From Himantopus leucocephalus (taxonomy: Eukaryota > Chordata > Aves > Charadriiformes > Recurvirostridae), in NCBI GenBank assembly GCA_003993805.1, contig RSEF01000001.1:184396603-184460602 (forward strand): DNA of 64,000 bases, in the 5' to 3' direction. The notes below the pieces were generated by a model, which made no database searches, had not been told where the DNA came from, and saw only the letters and a list, made by a program, of their open reading frames with translations. Positions 40,552 through 51,600 of this stretch are shown one piece after another. Position numbers and translations under genes: made by a program. The stretch's first letter is position 1. The number at the start of each line of letters is the position of its first letter.

Positions 40552-41337
40552 GAAACAATTATTACTTACAATTTTTGTGTACTTATAACATTCACTTGAA
40601 AAGATACTGTAGCATATTTCTGTGCTTCACAGTTGCTTTTTACTTTCCTTCATTTGCTTCCTGTTGTTTTGCTTTTATTTTCAGTGATGGTGTTTCTGTG
40701 TTAGTAGTCTGTCTGACACACAATGTTCCAAGGAAATCAAAACACTTGTGTTAAAAGTGAAAAAAGGAGTGATGGGGTGGGAGGGAAGGTTGGTTGTAGA
40801 AAGGAAAAAAAGACTTTTCTTTCTGTGTAATAGGAAATGATGCCAGCATTCAGGTAGAATTTCTTCTTCTTTTTTTTTTTTTAATATTAAGAAATGAAAG
40901 GACTTGTGTAAGGGCTTAAAAATTTAGGATTTTTTTTTAAACTTCCATTATGTTTCATAAAATAGGGAAACTGCAAAACAAAAGAAGAATATTTAAATTT
41001 GTGGTGGTGGGTGAAATGGAAAGCTGTTTGTTTGGAATCCTTGATCAAATTAGCTGCAGTCTATCATTTAATGAGTGGTAGCTGACATTGATCTCAGCTG
41101 GAATATATGGAGGAAATTCTACAGGAGCAAAATACAATAATCATGTTTTTCCAATTGGGCAGGTGTGTGTCTATACCTAAGACAGTTTGTATTGCTGAAA
41201 CAGCAGCATTTGTGTTGATCTTCATCTGCGTTAATGTTGTAGTAACACAAGTGTTTTTAGACCATAGCCACAGAATATTTAATGTGTTGTGCCTTCATGA
41301 TGTAGCAGAGCATTCTCCTGGTAGGCTAGTTGGGGGA

Positions 41338-41343
41338 AATAAA
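41338..41343 (+). terminator. PCDH9: AATAAA poly(A) signal, weak candidate
   Basis: A canonical hexamer in the 3'UTR. The downstream sequence (aattattgctgtttaactgtttgttatc) is modestly T/GT-rich, so this could be a minor cleavage site. Confidence 0.35.
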
Positions 41344-41543
41344 GGGTTAAATCTCTAATTATTGCTGTTTAACTGTTTGTTATCATAGTTGGTCAATGCC
41401 TGGCAGGTACCAGTATCATGTCACCTCAGTCAAACCAGCAGAGTGACTCCTAATGTTAATAAGATCGAAGTTGCACGCAAAGCAAATCCAAATCCAAACA
41501 TTTTTAGATGGTTTTTGTTAAGGCATGACAGCTGATTTACACA

Positions 41544-41549
41544 AATAAA
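41544..41549 (+). terminator. PCDH9: AATAAA poly(A) signal, candidate
   Basis: A hexamer about 8 bases before a genomic A tract (41557-41581). cDNA ends mapped here should be treated with care, because the genomic A run can prime reverse transcription internally. Confidence 0.3.
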
Positions 41550-41712
41550 TAGCATGAAAAAAAAAAAAAAGAAAAAAAAAAGTCCTTACAGAAAAAAGCA
41601 AAAGTTACTTATGCCACAGTGAAACATCCGTCTTAAAGTAACAAATTTAGCTAATCTGAAGGTGATTTTATTCTTACCAAAAACACAAGCTTTTTTTTCT
41701 TTTTTATTCTTT

Positions 41713-41720
41713 TGTATATA
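41713..41720 (+). promoter_or_regulatory. Pumilio response element (TGTATATA)
   Basis: A second match to UGUANAUA in the proximal 3'UTR, between two T-rich runs. Context and caution are the same as for 40544. Confidence 0.35.
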
Positions 41721-41919
41721 GCAGCTTTTTTTTTTTTTTACTTTTTTTTTCCCCTCCACAGTATAAAAGGCATAAAAATGGGTTAGGGGTGCATTGCTTA
41801 TTGCAGTACTTATGTCAGTTTGTGAGGGGTGTTTGATGACTTTGACAGAATAAATATCTAACCAGTTATCCTTGTTACTGCTTTGCCAGCTCAACGTTAT
41901 TTAGTTATTCAGCTCTTGC

Positions 41920-41925
41920 AATAAA
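41920..41925 (+). terminator. PCDH9: AATAAA poly(A) signal, best proximal site
   Basis: A canonical hexamer followed about 15-30 bases later by a TG-rich element (gattgtgttgtgttagttc). This is the classical arrangement of a functional vertebrate cleavage and polyadenylation site. Confidence 0.6.
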
Positions 41926-42885
41926 TGTTCTGAATTCCTGATTGTGTTGTGTTAGTTCTTGGGCAGATGCCTAAGGGACTTTATTCCTGTTAATTTATCT
42001 TTCTTTCTGTTGTTGTTGGTTGGTTTGTTTCTTTGTTTCATTCTGAATTTCCAGTTATTTTTCTAACCATATCATGGTCCATTTGGTTCACATAGATATA
42101 TATATAAGAATGGAATATACAACAAATGATAAATCCTGAGGGCTATATTCTGTCATTCTTATGGAAAGTCGGAACATATTCAAAATGAGTTATTTGAATT
42201 GGGTAAAGTGTTACTTACCCAGCTCAAAGGTGACAGAATCTAGCCCAGATTTCTTAGGCATACTTAAGCACATGTAATAAGCATCCTTGCATGACTGTTC
42301 GTAATAGTACAGTGGTAGCATATAAACAAGTCAGCACTTACCACACCTCAGACTTTCTTTTGAGAGTAGAATACAGTCATATCAAAATACAGTAAATACT
42401 TCCTTACAAAGAAAATTTGTGTGGTTATATAACCACTTCTGTTGCAGAAGAAAAAAAAAAAGAAAAAAGCGCCCAGCAACATTGAAAAAGACGTATCAAC
42501 AAAAATAACCTATTTTTGAAGATGCTGAGTTTTAAAGCAGTGGTGCTCCAAGTTCTATATTAAAACCAGACATTAAGTATTTGAAAATCCAAATAGCACC
42601 ACATATTTTAAATTATAAGTGCCTTTTTAAACAGAATATATTTAAAAAATTTCTAGGAAGGTCAGAAAGTAAATGATGTGACTATTGCTACAGAAAGAGA
42701 ACTATATTCTGTTCCAACTGTGGAATACTGTGTGCTGCCATTAGTCTGTGTAGGAGGAGCACAAACAAATATGATTTAAATTCTGACAGGTGAAAATATT
42801 CTCATCTAATTTTCTCAGATTTTATTTTGTATAATTTTAGTTTTTAAGGCCTTACCCAACTTTGAAAAATTTATTAAAAAAAAAG

Positions 42886-42924
42886 ACAGGAAAGAAAGAA
42901 AGGAGAGAGAGAGAGAGAAGAAAA
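42886..42924. repeat. GA-rich purine tract
   Basis: An uninterrupted purine run: GGAAA/GAAA units followed by (GA)8 and more A-rich purines. A probable microsatellite; the minus strand is all pyrimidine. Confidence 0.9.
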
Positions 42925-43110
42925 TAAATATCTGCATCACTGAGAACTGTATCTTAATCCCATTTAAGACAAAGGAATGTTTCCCAGAAGTTTCCACGGA
43001 ATCTGAATTTGGCCCGAAACATGTATTCAGTAAATTCCCATTCATTCACAACCATTTGGTTTGCTCAACCGCTAATACTAGTACTGCTGTCTAAAACTCC
43101 CAAATTAAGG

Positions 43111-43145
43111 AAAACAAAACAAACAAAATAAACAAACAAAAAAAG
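43111..43145. repeat. (AAAC)n-like tract
   Basis: Imperfect AAAC/AAAT units in an A-rich run. Confidence 0.85.
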
Positions 43146-45654
43146 ATTAAATCCTGACAGGAATTCAGTGATACGTCAGATAAGAAGCTTTAAAAATAAT
43201 TAAAAGTCCCACTGCACAGTGTGAGAAGGTAGCTGATTATTGGTGACTGTCGAAGCTTACTAACTTTGAGGTTAAACATTACTTAAAATTATTGGTAACC
43301 TGGCCTGATATGGATGTCTCTCTGATGTCAGTTGTAGCTTTTTTCTTTCAGCTAGGAAGATTGGGTGTCCTTTTTTTATTTATTTCTTAATGTATGCATT
43401 TGAAGGACTGCTAAAAAGATAAACCAAAGGTTTCTTCAATAGTCCTTTAGTTTTACTGTCACTGACCAAAGCCCTTTGTCCAAATAGAAAATGGAAAGCA
43501 TGCATATAGTTATTTAGTCCTATTTGATCCTATGCTGTACCAACTCTTACTAAAGATAGAGCAGTCAGGACCCCTTTCCCAGGAAACTGAAGGCAGACAA
43601 AGAAGTACATGGAGCAGAATTAAGGAGGATGCAGAAATATACATCAATTTTAACAAATACGTATGAAGAAAATTATATTCACATTACTTGCTTAATGTGA
43701 TTATTACTTTGTAGCAAGTTGTTAATAGGAATCATGATCAGAAAGAATTTTAAAGACTTGAACATGGAGTAGACCAAACTCCAGTGGAGAAACTCAGGAA
43801 GCTCTGGATACACAGATGGCATAAAAGCAGGAAATGCATATCCATGCAAGAGGAAAGAACAGGAAGGATAAAGACTGATGTAGCTGACATGAGAAAACAA
43901 AGAAATAAAGAAAAGAGAATCACAACATCAATCAGAAGTTAAATCTTGGTATATTTTGAACAAAGGGAGGCACTAGCAGATTTAACAAGAGAAGGACACA
44001 GTGAGAAACATGGGAAAGGGCAATAGGGGATGTCATAGTGTCCATGGGACTCATGACATGACAAAAGGCATAGTGGTAGGGTCTAATAGCCTTAGGCAGT
44101 AGCATCTGACACCTCAAAATAGGTTACAAAAGTATTCCTACTGGCATGAGAGCACAGCAGTGGTGTCATATCCAGTTCAGACAGAAGAACAGGTAGTCTG
44201 TGATGACTGATTTCCTTATGGCCACAAAATATTTACCTGATTCAGCTGATGAAGCATTCTTATGTCATGTATCCTTGCCATAATGTAAAATAAGCAGTAA
44301 GAGTTCTCTACAGCATGTGTGCTCACATGTGCCAAACAAGACAGCAAAAGCAACTGAGTACTCATGGCAATGTCTCTGAATGCTGAATTATTTCCTGTTT
44401 AATACACTCCTTCAGCAGAACTCTGTCTTAACTATTTAATTTATATGCTTTCAGTCCTTGCTGCTGTGATGAAAAACTTCAAAATGGAAACCAATTCTAG
44501 AGTAGAGCAAGATATCTTAGTGCACAGAAAACATGATACAATCACCCCAGAGGTGTGAATCAGCTCAATATATCATGGACAGCTAAGCTCTAACTCAATT
44601 AATATTAATTTTATTAACTTTCACTGCTGGCCACCTTAGTGGACACATTCAGCAAATGTAATTACCCCATAATTCAAAACCACCTTTGACTTTTCCACTT
44701 GTTCCAAAAAAAAAAAAATCTCATTGGTAGATGCTTCCTTTTAAAATTATAAGATAGCCTTTTTCACACATTATTTGAGTGGATTGATTTTTTACCAGGT
44801 TGGCTTCTCTGAAACGTAATTCCTTACATAACACAGCTGCTTATGTTATAAACTGCTTTTCTTGTGAGAAGCCATTTTATACTTCATTTTCAACCAGCTG
44901 AGCATAGTAAGATCATAACTTAGAGGGCCAGGTTCTGATCCTTCAGGCTTTTTTGAACCTCTTATGAAGCAAAATATCAGGACCTGTCTCATAATTAGTA
45001 ACAGGAATAACAAGTCCTTCAGTATGCAGCGGACTAGCAAATGTTTGAGAAGAGGCAAATTTGTAATTTCTGGGGCTTTAAAACACCATGTAGTTTATTC
45101 ATAAAATGAAAATAATGCTAATAAATGCAGAATTAGAAGTTAATTTTTTTTTTTTTTTGACTGATAGAGACACATCACTTCACTGGACACTAATAGAACT
45201 TATGTGCTGATATGTATCCTCATCCTGCCAAATACTGTGCATCTCTTTTGAGACAGTGAGTGCACTTAATTATTTTAGAACACAACACTAAGCATCGTCT
45301 TGTAGAAGCTCAGCACTTCACAGGACTGAGTCCACAATGAGAAGAATGTCACAGACATGCATGTCATATGTTAAGTTTTGAAGCAAGAATGCTTTCTCTA
45401 ACTGCAGCATCTCATGACTCTAACTACAGCTTTAAGTTTTTACTGCTACCTAATTGTACAATAGAAAAAGTATGTCTTTAACTACCAGAAAGGATCTCAA
45501 AATTCTCACTGTATATTACAAAAAGAAAGAACTGAAAGAAAGTGATGTCCCTCATTTTCAAAAATAAGTTTGTTTGTGTTTTTTTTCACCACAGCCATTC
45601 TTAAATCCACCTGTTGTGCCTAGGTATTGCAACACATTCTAATATTGCATGGCA

Positions 45655-45662
45655 TGTAAATA
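45655..45662 (+). promoter_or_regulatory. Pumilio response element (TGTAAATA)
   Basis: An exact UGUANAUA match about 220 bases before the distal AATAAA. It is relevant only if the long 3'UTR isoform exists. Confidence 0.3.
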
Positions 45663-45689
45663 GATATCTTAATTACTCATAATGATATG

Positions 45690-45730
45690 ATTATATACAC
45701 ATATATATATATAGATTATATATATATACT
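45690..45730. repeat. (TA)n microsatellite
   Basis: Two blocks of alternating TA separated by 'gat', with flanking TATACAC. Confidence 0.9.
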
Positions 45731-45875
45731 TAAATATTATCAATCACATAATTACTCAGTATTATTTAATGGAATTTTGGGACTATGGATTTTGTTGTTT
45801 GATGTACTTTAAACTGTATGAAGCAGCATATTCTTAAGACTACCCTCACCAATGCTTTTGATTATTTATTCATTA

Positions 45876-45881
45876 AATAAA
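45876..45881 (+). terminator. PCDH9: AATAAA poly(A) signal, distal
   Basis: A hexamer followed by 'gtgctttcttttgcttgtta', a strong T/GT-rich downstream element at the expected spacing. It is the best-formed poly(A) signal in the window after 41920 and may end the long 3'UTR form. Confidence 0.5.
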
Positions 45882-45905
45882 GTGCTTTCTTTTGCTTGTT
45901 ATAAT

Positions 45906-46568
45906 CCTGTTTGTACAACCATGTGATAATGTTAAAATGGGTAAGTACTGTACGGGAATTATAACTGTTTCTTTTCTTGTCTAAATATATACCTATAACA
46001 AAATTTATTAGTGATCTGAGTTTTAAGAATGTGTCTTTTTATGTGTTTACTAACTCCTTGTACATGGTCCAAATTTAAAGGAAAGCTGAGATAACATTTC
46101 TTTGTGCAACTCTGAATGCCTCAATGGCTTTTAAATGTCTTTTTGCCTTTATTCACAAGTGAAATTCGGATGAGAGCTGTACTTTAAATCAGCCATAAAA
46201 TAAATGCGTAACACAGTACTTAGGGNACATTCTTCATTTCTCAGGTAAAGATATATTAAGCCTCAGATGTGAAAGGGAGAGACTCTACGCTCAGAGGATA
46301 ATACTTAGAAGAGCTGATTTAACAGAAGATGAGTCAGAAATCTTGCACAATACGGAGTGGGTTTTTTCATGTTTCACAGCTTCCATTTTTGTTTTGTAGA
46401 CAGGACCAACTAGAATGTGTGCCCCTTTGAAAAGCTCAAACATTTATTGTTAATAAAACTGGGAACTGTTTTGGGTAACCCTTAGCTGTAGCGAAGTCAA
46501 TGGGAATTTTATTTCAAAAACCCAGCATTTCACCAATATTTAAATGTGTATTTGTTCAAAGGAAAGTC
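45906..46568. other. Intergenic sequence up to the assembly gap
   Basis: AT-rich, with no recognised feature. One ambiguous base at 46226 lacks flanking duplication. The last 70 bases before the gap do not resemble CR1, so the 5' boundary of the CR1 seen after the gap lies inside the gap. Confidence 0.5.
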
Positions 46569-46668
46569 NNNNNNNNNNNNNNNNNNNNNNNNNNNNNNNN
46601 NNNNNNNNNNNNNNNNNNNNNNNNNNNNNNNNNNNNNNNNNNNNNNNNNNNNNNNNNNNNNNNNNNNN
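46569..46668. other. Assembly gap (100 N)
   Basis: A run of exactly 100 N, the conventional placeholder for a gap of unknown size. A CR1 tail lies flush with its right edge, so the missing sequence is probably CR1 repeat. Confidence 0.99.
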
Positions 46669-46704
46669 CTTCCAACCTTAACAATTCTATGATTCTATGA
46701 TTCT
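46669..46704 (+). mobile_element. CR1 LINE 3' tail beside the gap
   Basis: The end of a CR1 'cttccaaccttaacaattct' block, followed by ATTCTATG octamers. The rest of the element lies in the gap. Its tail abuts 5' CR1 sequence of another copy, so either a younger CR1 inserted into an older one or two copies lie head to tail. Confidence 0.9.
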
Positions 46705-46834
46705 AAGAGAGAGATAGGCTACTGGAATCACACCCTACCTTCCCTGGGACAAGCTGAAGAGGCAGACAGGACACATGATAAGGAGGATTCCTTACCTCTG
46801 CCTGGCTGAACATAGTGACTTAAGAGATAGGGGG

Positions 46835-47519
46835 CAATGGCAACAAGTTCCTGCCCAGTGCACCAGGTGCATCTCCTTTGTGACTACCCCACCTTCCCAG
46901 GTGCCCTTGCACAATAGGTAGAAGACTTTGCAAGTGAAACTGAACAACAACGAGGATGATGGTTCATCTAGCTCAGAGGTGTCACTGAGGTTAAGTCTGC
47001 CTACACCCTGCATCAAAACTGCTTCCATAAAGAAAAAAAGAAGGGTCGTTGTCATAGGAGACTCCCTTCTGAGGGGAACAGAAGGCCCAATATGCAGACC
47101 AGACCCTGCTGCCTCCCGGGGTCCCAGGTTAAAGATGTGGAGAGAAAGCTTCCTACCCTGGTATGGCCCTCAGTTTATCCATTATTGGTTTTTCAGGTAG
47201 GCGGCGATAAAATTGAAACAAGACCGATGGCAAACAAGAGAGACTTCAAAGCTTTGGGATGACTGGTTAGGGATCAGGAGCACAAGTAGTGTCCTCCTCT
47301 GTTCCTCCAGTTGCAGGGAATGATGAGGAAAGAAACAGGAAAAGCCAGCAGATCAACACCTGGCTCCAAGCCTGGTGTCACTGGCAGAATTTTCATTTTT
47401 TTGAGGTTGGTTTACACCTCACCAGGCCTGCTGGCAACAGACGGGTACACCTGTGTCAAAGGAGGAAATGGATCTTTGCACAAGAGTTGGCAGGGGTCAT
47501 TGAAAGAGTTTTAAACTAG
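46835..47519 (+). pseudogene. CR1 ORF1 remnant with SGNH-esterase domain
   Basis: CR1 ORF1 proteins bind RNA and carry a C-terminal SGNH-hydrolase (esterase) domain. Here the first frame shows VPAQCTRCISFVTTPPSQVP, a stop, then the esterase block I motif VVVIGDSLLRGTE, with Ser of GDS at 47057-47065. The middle of the domain is out of frame and altered. The piece around NDEERNRKSQQINTW is in another frame. The last part switches frame at about 47391 and again near 47445, within the Asp-Gly-x-His-Leu block V. The end, IERVLN, and its TAG (47517-47519) match the usual ORF1 C terminus. At least three frameshifts and one stop are present, so it is a dead copy. Confidence 0.85.
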
Positions 47520-47751
47520 ATTTGAAGGGAGAAAGGGATAAAACCAGGCTCACTAGAGATAAGCCTGGGGGTGGCACGCCAACGTTTGGGGGATGGTGTG
47601 TTAGTGAGGTCCTTTGGTCTGCCGTCTTGGTGGAGGCAGAGGGTGGATACTCATGCTTCAGCGAAGACACAAAGGTTATTGACGTCTTAGAAACCATGGA
47701 AGCACCTGAGAATGGTCACGCAGGAATTAGGGTTTCTCCCTCCAAAAGCTG

Positions 47752-48690
47752 ATGGGATCAATAGCCCAACTGAAGTGCATCTACACCAATGCACACAGCA
47801 TGGGCAACACAAGGAGCTGGAAGCCATTGTGGAGCAGGAAAACTATGATATAATTGACATCATGGAAACACAGTGGGATGACTCGCATAACTGGAGTGTT
47901 GTAAACCCTTCAGAAGGGATAGACAAAGAAGGATAGGTGGTGAGGTAGCTCTGTGCGTCAGGGAGTGTTTTGATTGTCTAGAGCTTAATGATGGTGACGA
48001 TAGGGTTGGGTATTTATGGGTAAGAATCGGGGGAAGGCCAACAAGACAGATATCATGGTGGGAGTCTGTTATAGACCATCCAATGAGGACAAAGAGGCAG
48101 ATGAAATATTCTATAAGCAACTGGGAGAAGTCTCACCATTGCTAGCCCTTCTTCTCATGGAGGAATTCAACTTACCAAATGTCTACTGGAAATACAATAC
48201 AGCAGAGAGGAAACAGTCTAGTAGCTTCCTGGAGTGTCTGGAAGATAACTTCCTGACACAGCTGGTGAGGGAGCCAAGTCATGAAGGTACCCCACTGGGC
48301 CTGATCTTTGTGAACAGAGAAGGACTTGTGGGTGATGTGATGACTGCAGACTCTCTTGGGCACAGCAATCATGAAATGATAAGAGTTTTTGATTCTTGGA
48401 GAAGTAAGGAGGGAGGTCAGCAGAACCGTCACCTTGGACTTCTGGAGGGCAGACTTTGGCCTGTTTAGAAGACTAGTTGACAGAGTCCCTTGGGAAGCAG
48501 TCCTGAAGGGCAAAGGAGTCCAGGAAGACTGGACATACTTCAAGAAGGCTATCTTAAAGACACAGGAGCAGGTGGTCCCCATGTACCAAAAGACAGGCCG
48601 GCGGGGAAGAAGACCAGCCTGTCTGAACAGAGATCTTTGGCTGGAACTCAGGAAAAAAAAAAAAAAAGTTTATGACCTTTGGAATAAGGG
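47752..48690 (+). pseudogene. CR1 ORF2 remnant, APE-type endonuclease part only
   Basis: It starts at ATG 47752, followed by codons for LKCIYTNAHSMGN, the usual start of CR1 ORF2. The endonuclease continues with ENYDI, DDSHNW, GVCYRP, FNLPNVYWKYNTAERKQS and DNFLTQLVREPS, in three frames. The frameshifts fall near 47812, between about 47890 and 48016, and near 48385. Catalytic positions have decayed: the Asp expected in the GDFNLP motif is Glu (codon 48163-48165), and the Asp of the SDH motif is Asn (48367-48369). The reverse transcriptase domain is missing. This endonuclease nicks DNA for target-primed insertion in active copies; this one cannot work. Confidence 0.85.
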
Positions 48691-51600
48691 AAGAAAAATA
48701 AACACTTTAACAGAGCCAGTAAGCCAGCCTCATTTAGACATCTGTATTACGATGAGATGAATCTTGCTTTAGAGTTTCAGTTTGCTCCATGTTTCTCTCC
48801 ATGGAGTAAACTGACAATATTCCTCTTCTTACTTTCATGAGGAAAAGCGGGTCTCAGACAATGCTATCATTTGATATCCTTCGTCCCACAGAGCTTTCAT
48901 TTGTATGGTCCTGTAAAAACTCTTTCTGTTTTGTCTATTTTATATGTAGGACGGAGTCACTGAAAAACTCATGGCACTGTAAGTTTAATTGACATGAACA
49001 CCCTGAGCATTCACAGACACATATCTTTATCCTCTTAGATGTGGCTGCATCAATGACAATGTATGTAAGAATCTGAATGAGTGTCAGCCAAATGAATGTC
49101 AAAGTGAGTAAAGCATAAATAATAACAATAGAATGTTCCTTTTGGCTTTTATTAAAGAAAAAATGTTGACTGGTGAAGTCAAGGAAGGGAGAAGTGAGGT
49201 CTACTTTAGATACTTGCAACTTTTCTCTGTTTTCATCTTGGACTAGCATAAAAAGCAGTGTTAAAATAATCATTGCCATTACTTAATAAAAAGAGAGACG
49301 TCTCTCAAACAAAACATGCAGTTGACATTGTTCAGAAAGACAGGGATCAGGAAAAGTATTACTTGTATCTTCTTTGGGGCATCTGGACACTACAAAAGTA
49401 AAATAGTAAAGACTGTTTAGATGATAGATAGTGGAGAGGAAGGTAAAATTGTGCTTTAGTGTTAGCTCACAGGGGTCACAAAGGGGAGGACTAGATTCTG
49501 TTTCCAACTCCCTCACTGCCTAGGTATGTTATTAGCAGACTGTGGTTTGATTAACATAAATAGGCTCTTGAGAATTTGACCCTTAGACTCATTGCCCCTA
49601 AAAACCTATTCTCAGACTGACCTAAAAATGAAATTCTCTGATACCCTAACAAGAAAAGTATTGTTAAAATGATAAATATGGGGGTGGAGAGGTGGGGTGT
49701 TGAGTTTTTTTGTCATCGATTTGGTTTGGTTTGTTTTGTTGTTTGTGGTTTTGGTTTACTAGAGCGCTGATTGTCAAAGGAAGAAGCTATAAAGAAGAAA
49801 AAGCTACATGGTCTGAAAGCTAAATGAAAAGACATAGCAGTTTCCAATGATAGCAAAAAAATCAATATTAGGATACTAGCTGTCTTAACATTGGCTTGTG
49901 TAGTTGGGCAAGATTTCTGGAAAAGAAAATTAATTTGAACTGAAGCCAGACATGTCACGTATGTAGCTTAAAAATCTATAAAAGAAAAAAAAAATGCAAC
50001 AATGCTGAGTCAGTCTCTTCTTTCTCCTGATCACTTTTTAAAAAATCATCAATTTGTTGTATTATTTAATTATTTTGCAAATGTACTTGTCATGTTCTGC
50101 TGGAGGAAGAATTTATTTGGTTGTAAGAGGCAAAATATGAGCTTAGTTACAAAGATAAAGCCAGAAGATTAAATTCACCTAATAAAAATACACAGTCATA
50201 GCTTATTTTGTTGTAGTGCTGGATACATAAAGTACAATTTCCATTTCAAAATTACACACTTTTTTCCTTCAGCATTATTCTTTAAGACAAATTGCTCTGA
50301 ATAAATGTTAGCACATGTTCAATGTCAAAAAGTGTCCAAATATTATTATCTATTTTTTCCTGTAAAGAAGCAAAAAGCTTATAATCCATATGGTAAGGGG
50401 TGCACTGGTTACAGATCTTACTGTAGCGTGCCTCCTGAGCATTCATTTGCTTAAACTGCAAGAAGCAAATGAAGCTGAACTTCCTTCCCCAATGTTGATT
50501 GTGTTTGCTGACCTCTGCTTGGGCCAGAAGTACTGCTGTGTGATGCTGTCACTTCCTTCACAGTTGTAACTTGGCACTGTGGCTATTGTCCCTTCAGCAG
50601 GGATCCCTTGATTTGGTGGCAGATCAGAAGGCATTGCCGGCACCTAGCATATTTATAGACTAACATATGTTACTGTGATTCTGAATCTTGACTGTCCAGG
50701 GTGATAGAATGAAAAATAACAGGGCTTATGCATGCCTACATCCATATTTTTATTTTTTGTTAACAGCCCACTATTTTAAGTCTCTCCTTTGATTCATTTC
50801 TCCTCTGTTCAAAATCTTGCTCATACTGTATTTAAATATTGTGTTTAAATATTGCAACACATGGAATGAAGTAAGTATTTTTGCCAATCATAAAAACTTC
50901 ATATGCAATAAAATGGACAATTCTTATACAAAAGTGATGTTTTCATTCATTGCAGTTTGGCTACTTTACCGTCAAACAGCATTTTGCTTTTGTTGAAAGA
51001 TAAACTAATAAGGATCCAAGTAGAATTCTGCTGCTGGTCAGGTTCCTTGAAATGTACCTGCATTCTATTTATAGGTATCTGTTTGTAACCAGTGATCATT
51101 AAGATGAAAAGTTTATTTGTTTTTAGTCTTCTTACTAATGTTCGTCACTGATCTATTCTTTTTTATTTAGTAGCTATCTGAAAGCACAATTCAAAACAAG
51201 AATTGAGGTGTTTACACTGTGAAATGTTTGCATAACTTTGCAAGCATTTTATCTGTCCTCAGTGCTATGAATACTTCTCAGTAAGTAACAGTATTATTTA
51301 AAACTTAAATTATTCTCAACCAAATAGATTCTTATAAAAAGAATTGTGCTTCATAGGTGGGGTCTTTAGAGTACATGAAACAACCATACTGAGGTTATCA
51401 GAGGGTAACAGGTAGGCATGGTGGGCATAAGAAAACACAACAGAAAGGAAAGCCTGATTTGAGTGCACCAAAACCAAAGTTATTCATTTGGTATCCTAGG
51501 ATTCTGAAACAGTCTTTATTGAAAGATTTTTTTTTTTGCCACTACAGAAACATTAAAACCTTCCATTAGCTAAGTCCGGAGAATGCCCAGAGAGAATTTT

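Larger units (their letters stand above)
40020..41945 (+). other. PCDH9: PCDH9 3'UTR, proximal form
   Basis: AT-rich sequence directly after the stop codon with typical 3'UTR texture. It holds four AATAAA hexamers (41338, 41544, 41849, 41920). The last is followed by a GT-rich stretch (tgattgtgttgtgtt), so cleavage near 41940 is the best proximal end. Pumilio-type sites occur at 40544-40551 and 41713-41720. The open frames inside (40419-40754, 41107-41358) follow the stop and have no recognisable domain. A long A tract lies at 41557-41581 right after the 41544 hexamer and could cause internal oligo(dT) priming in cDNA. Confidence 0.75.
41946..45905 (+). other. PCDH9: Possible distal extension of the PCDH9 3'UTR
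   Basis: This stretch has no gene and no recognised transposon, and it ends at a strong AATAAA (45876-45881) with a T/GT-rich downstream element. Neuronal adhesion genes often use long 3'UTRs, so an isoform reaching about 45900 is plausible. It contains a GA-rich tract (42886-42924), an AAAC-rich tract (43111-43145), a T run (about 45142-45159), a TA microsatellite (about 45690-45730) and a TGTAAATA Pumilio motif at 45655-45662. The alternative is plain intergenic sequence with a chance hexamer. Confidence 0.45.
46705..48690 (+). mobile_element. CR1 LINE, 5' and middle part, 3' half missing
   Basis: About 2 kb matches the 5' half of a full-length avian CR1: ORF1 with its SGNH-esterase region, the ORF1-ORF2 spacer ('actagagataagcctggggg', 'ctcatgcttcagcgaagaca'), then the endonuclease part of ORF2. 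Similarity stops soon after the 'gtttatgacctttggaa' region (about 48690), so the reverse transcriptase and the octamer 3' end are absent. CR1 copies normally keep the 3' end and lose the 5' end, so this one was probably cut by a later deletion or rearrangement. Several frameshifts make it inactive. Confidence 0.9.

Noticed and set aside
40419..40754. 111-codon open frame after PCDH9
   Set aside because: It lies wholly in the inferred 3'UTR, has no recognisable domain and no splice context, and is within the length expected by chance.
46500..46700. Open frame spanning the 100-N gap
   Set aside because: About half of it is undefined sequence; it cannot be a supported gene.
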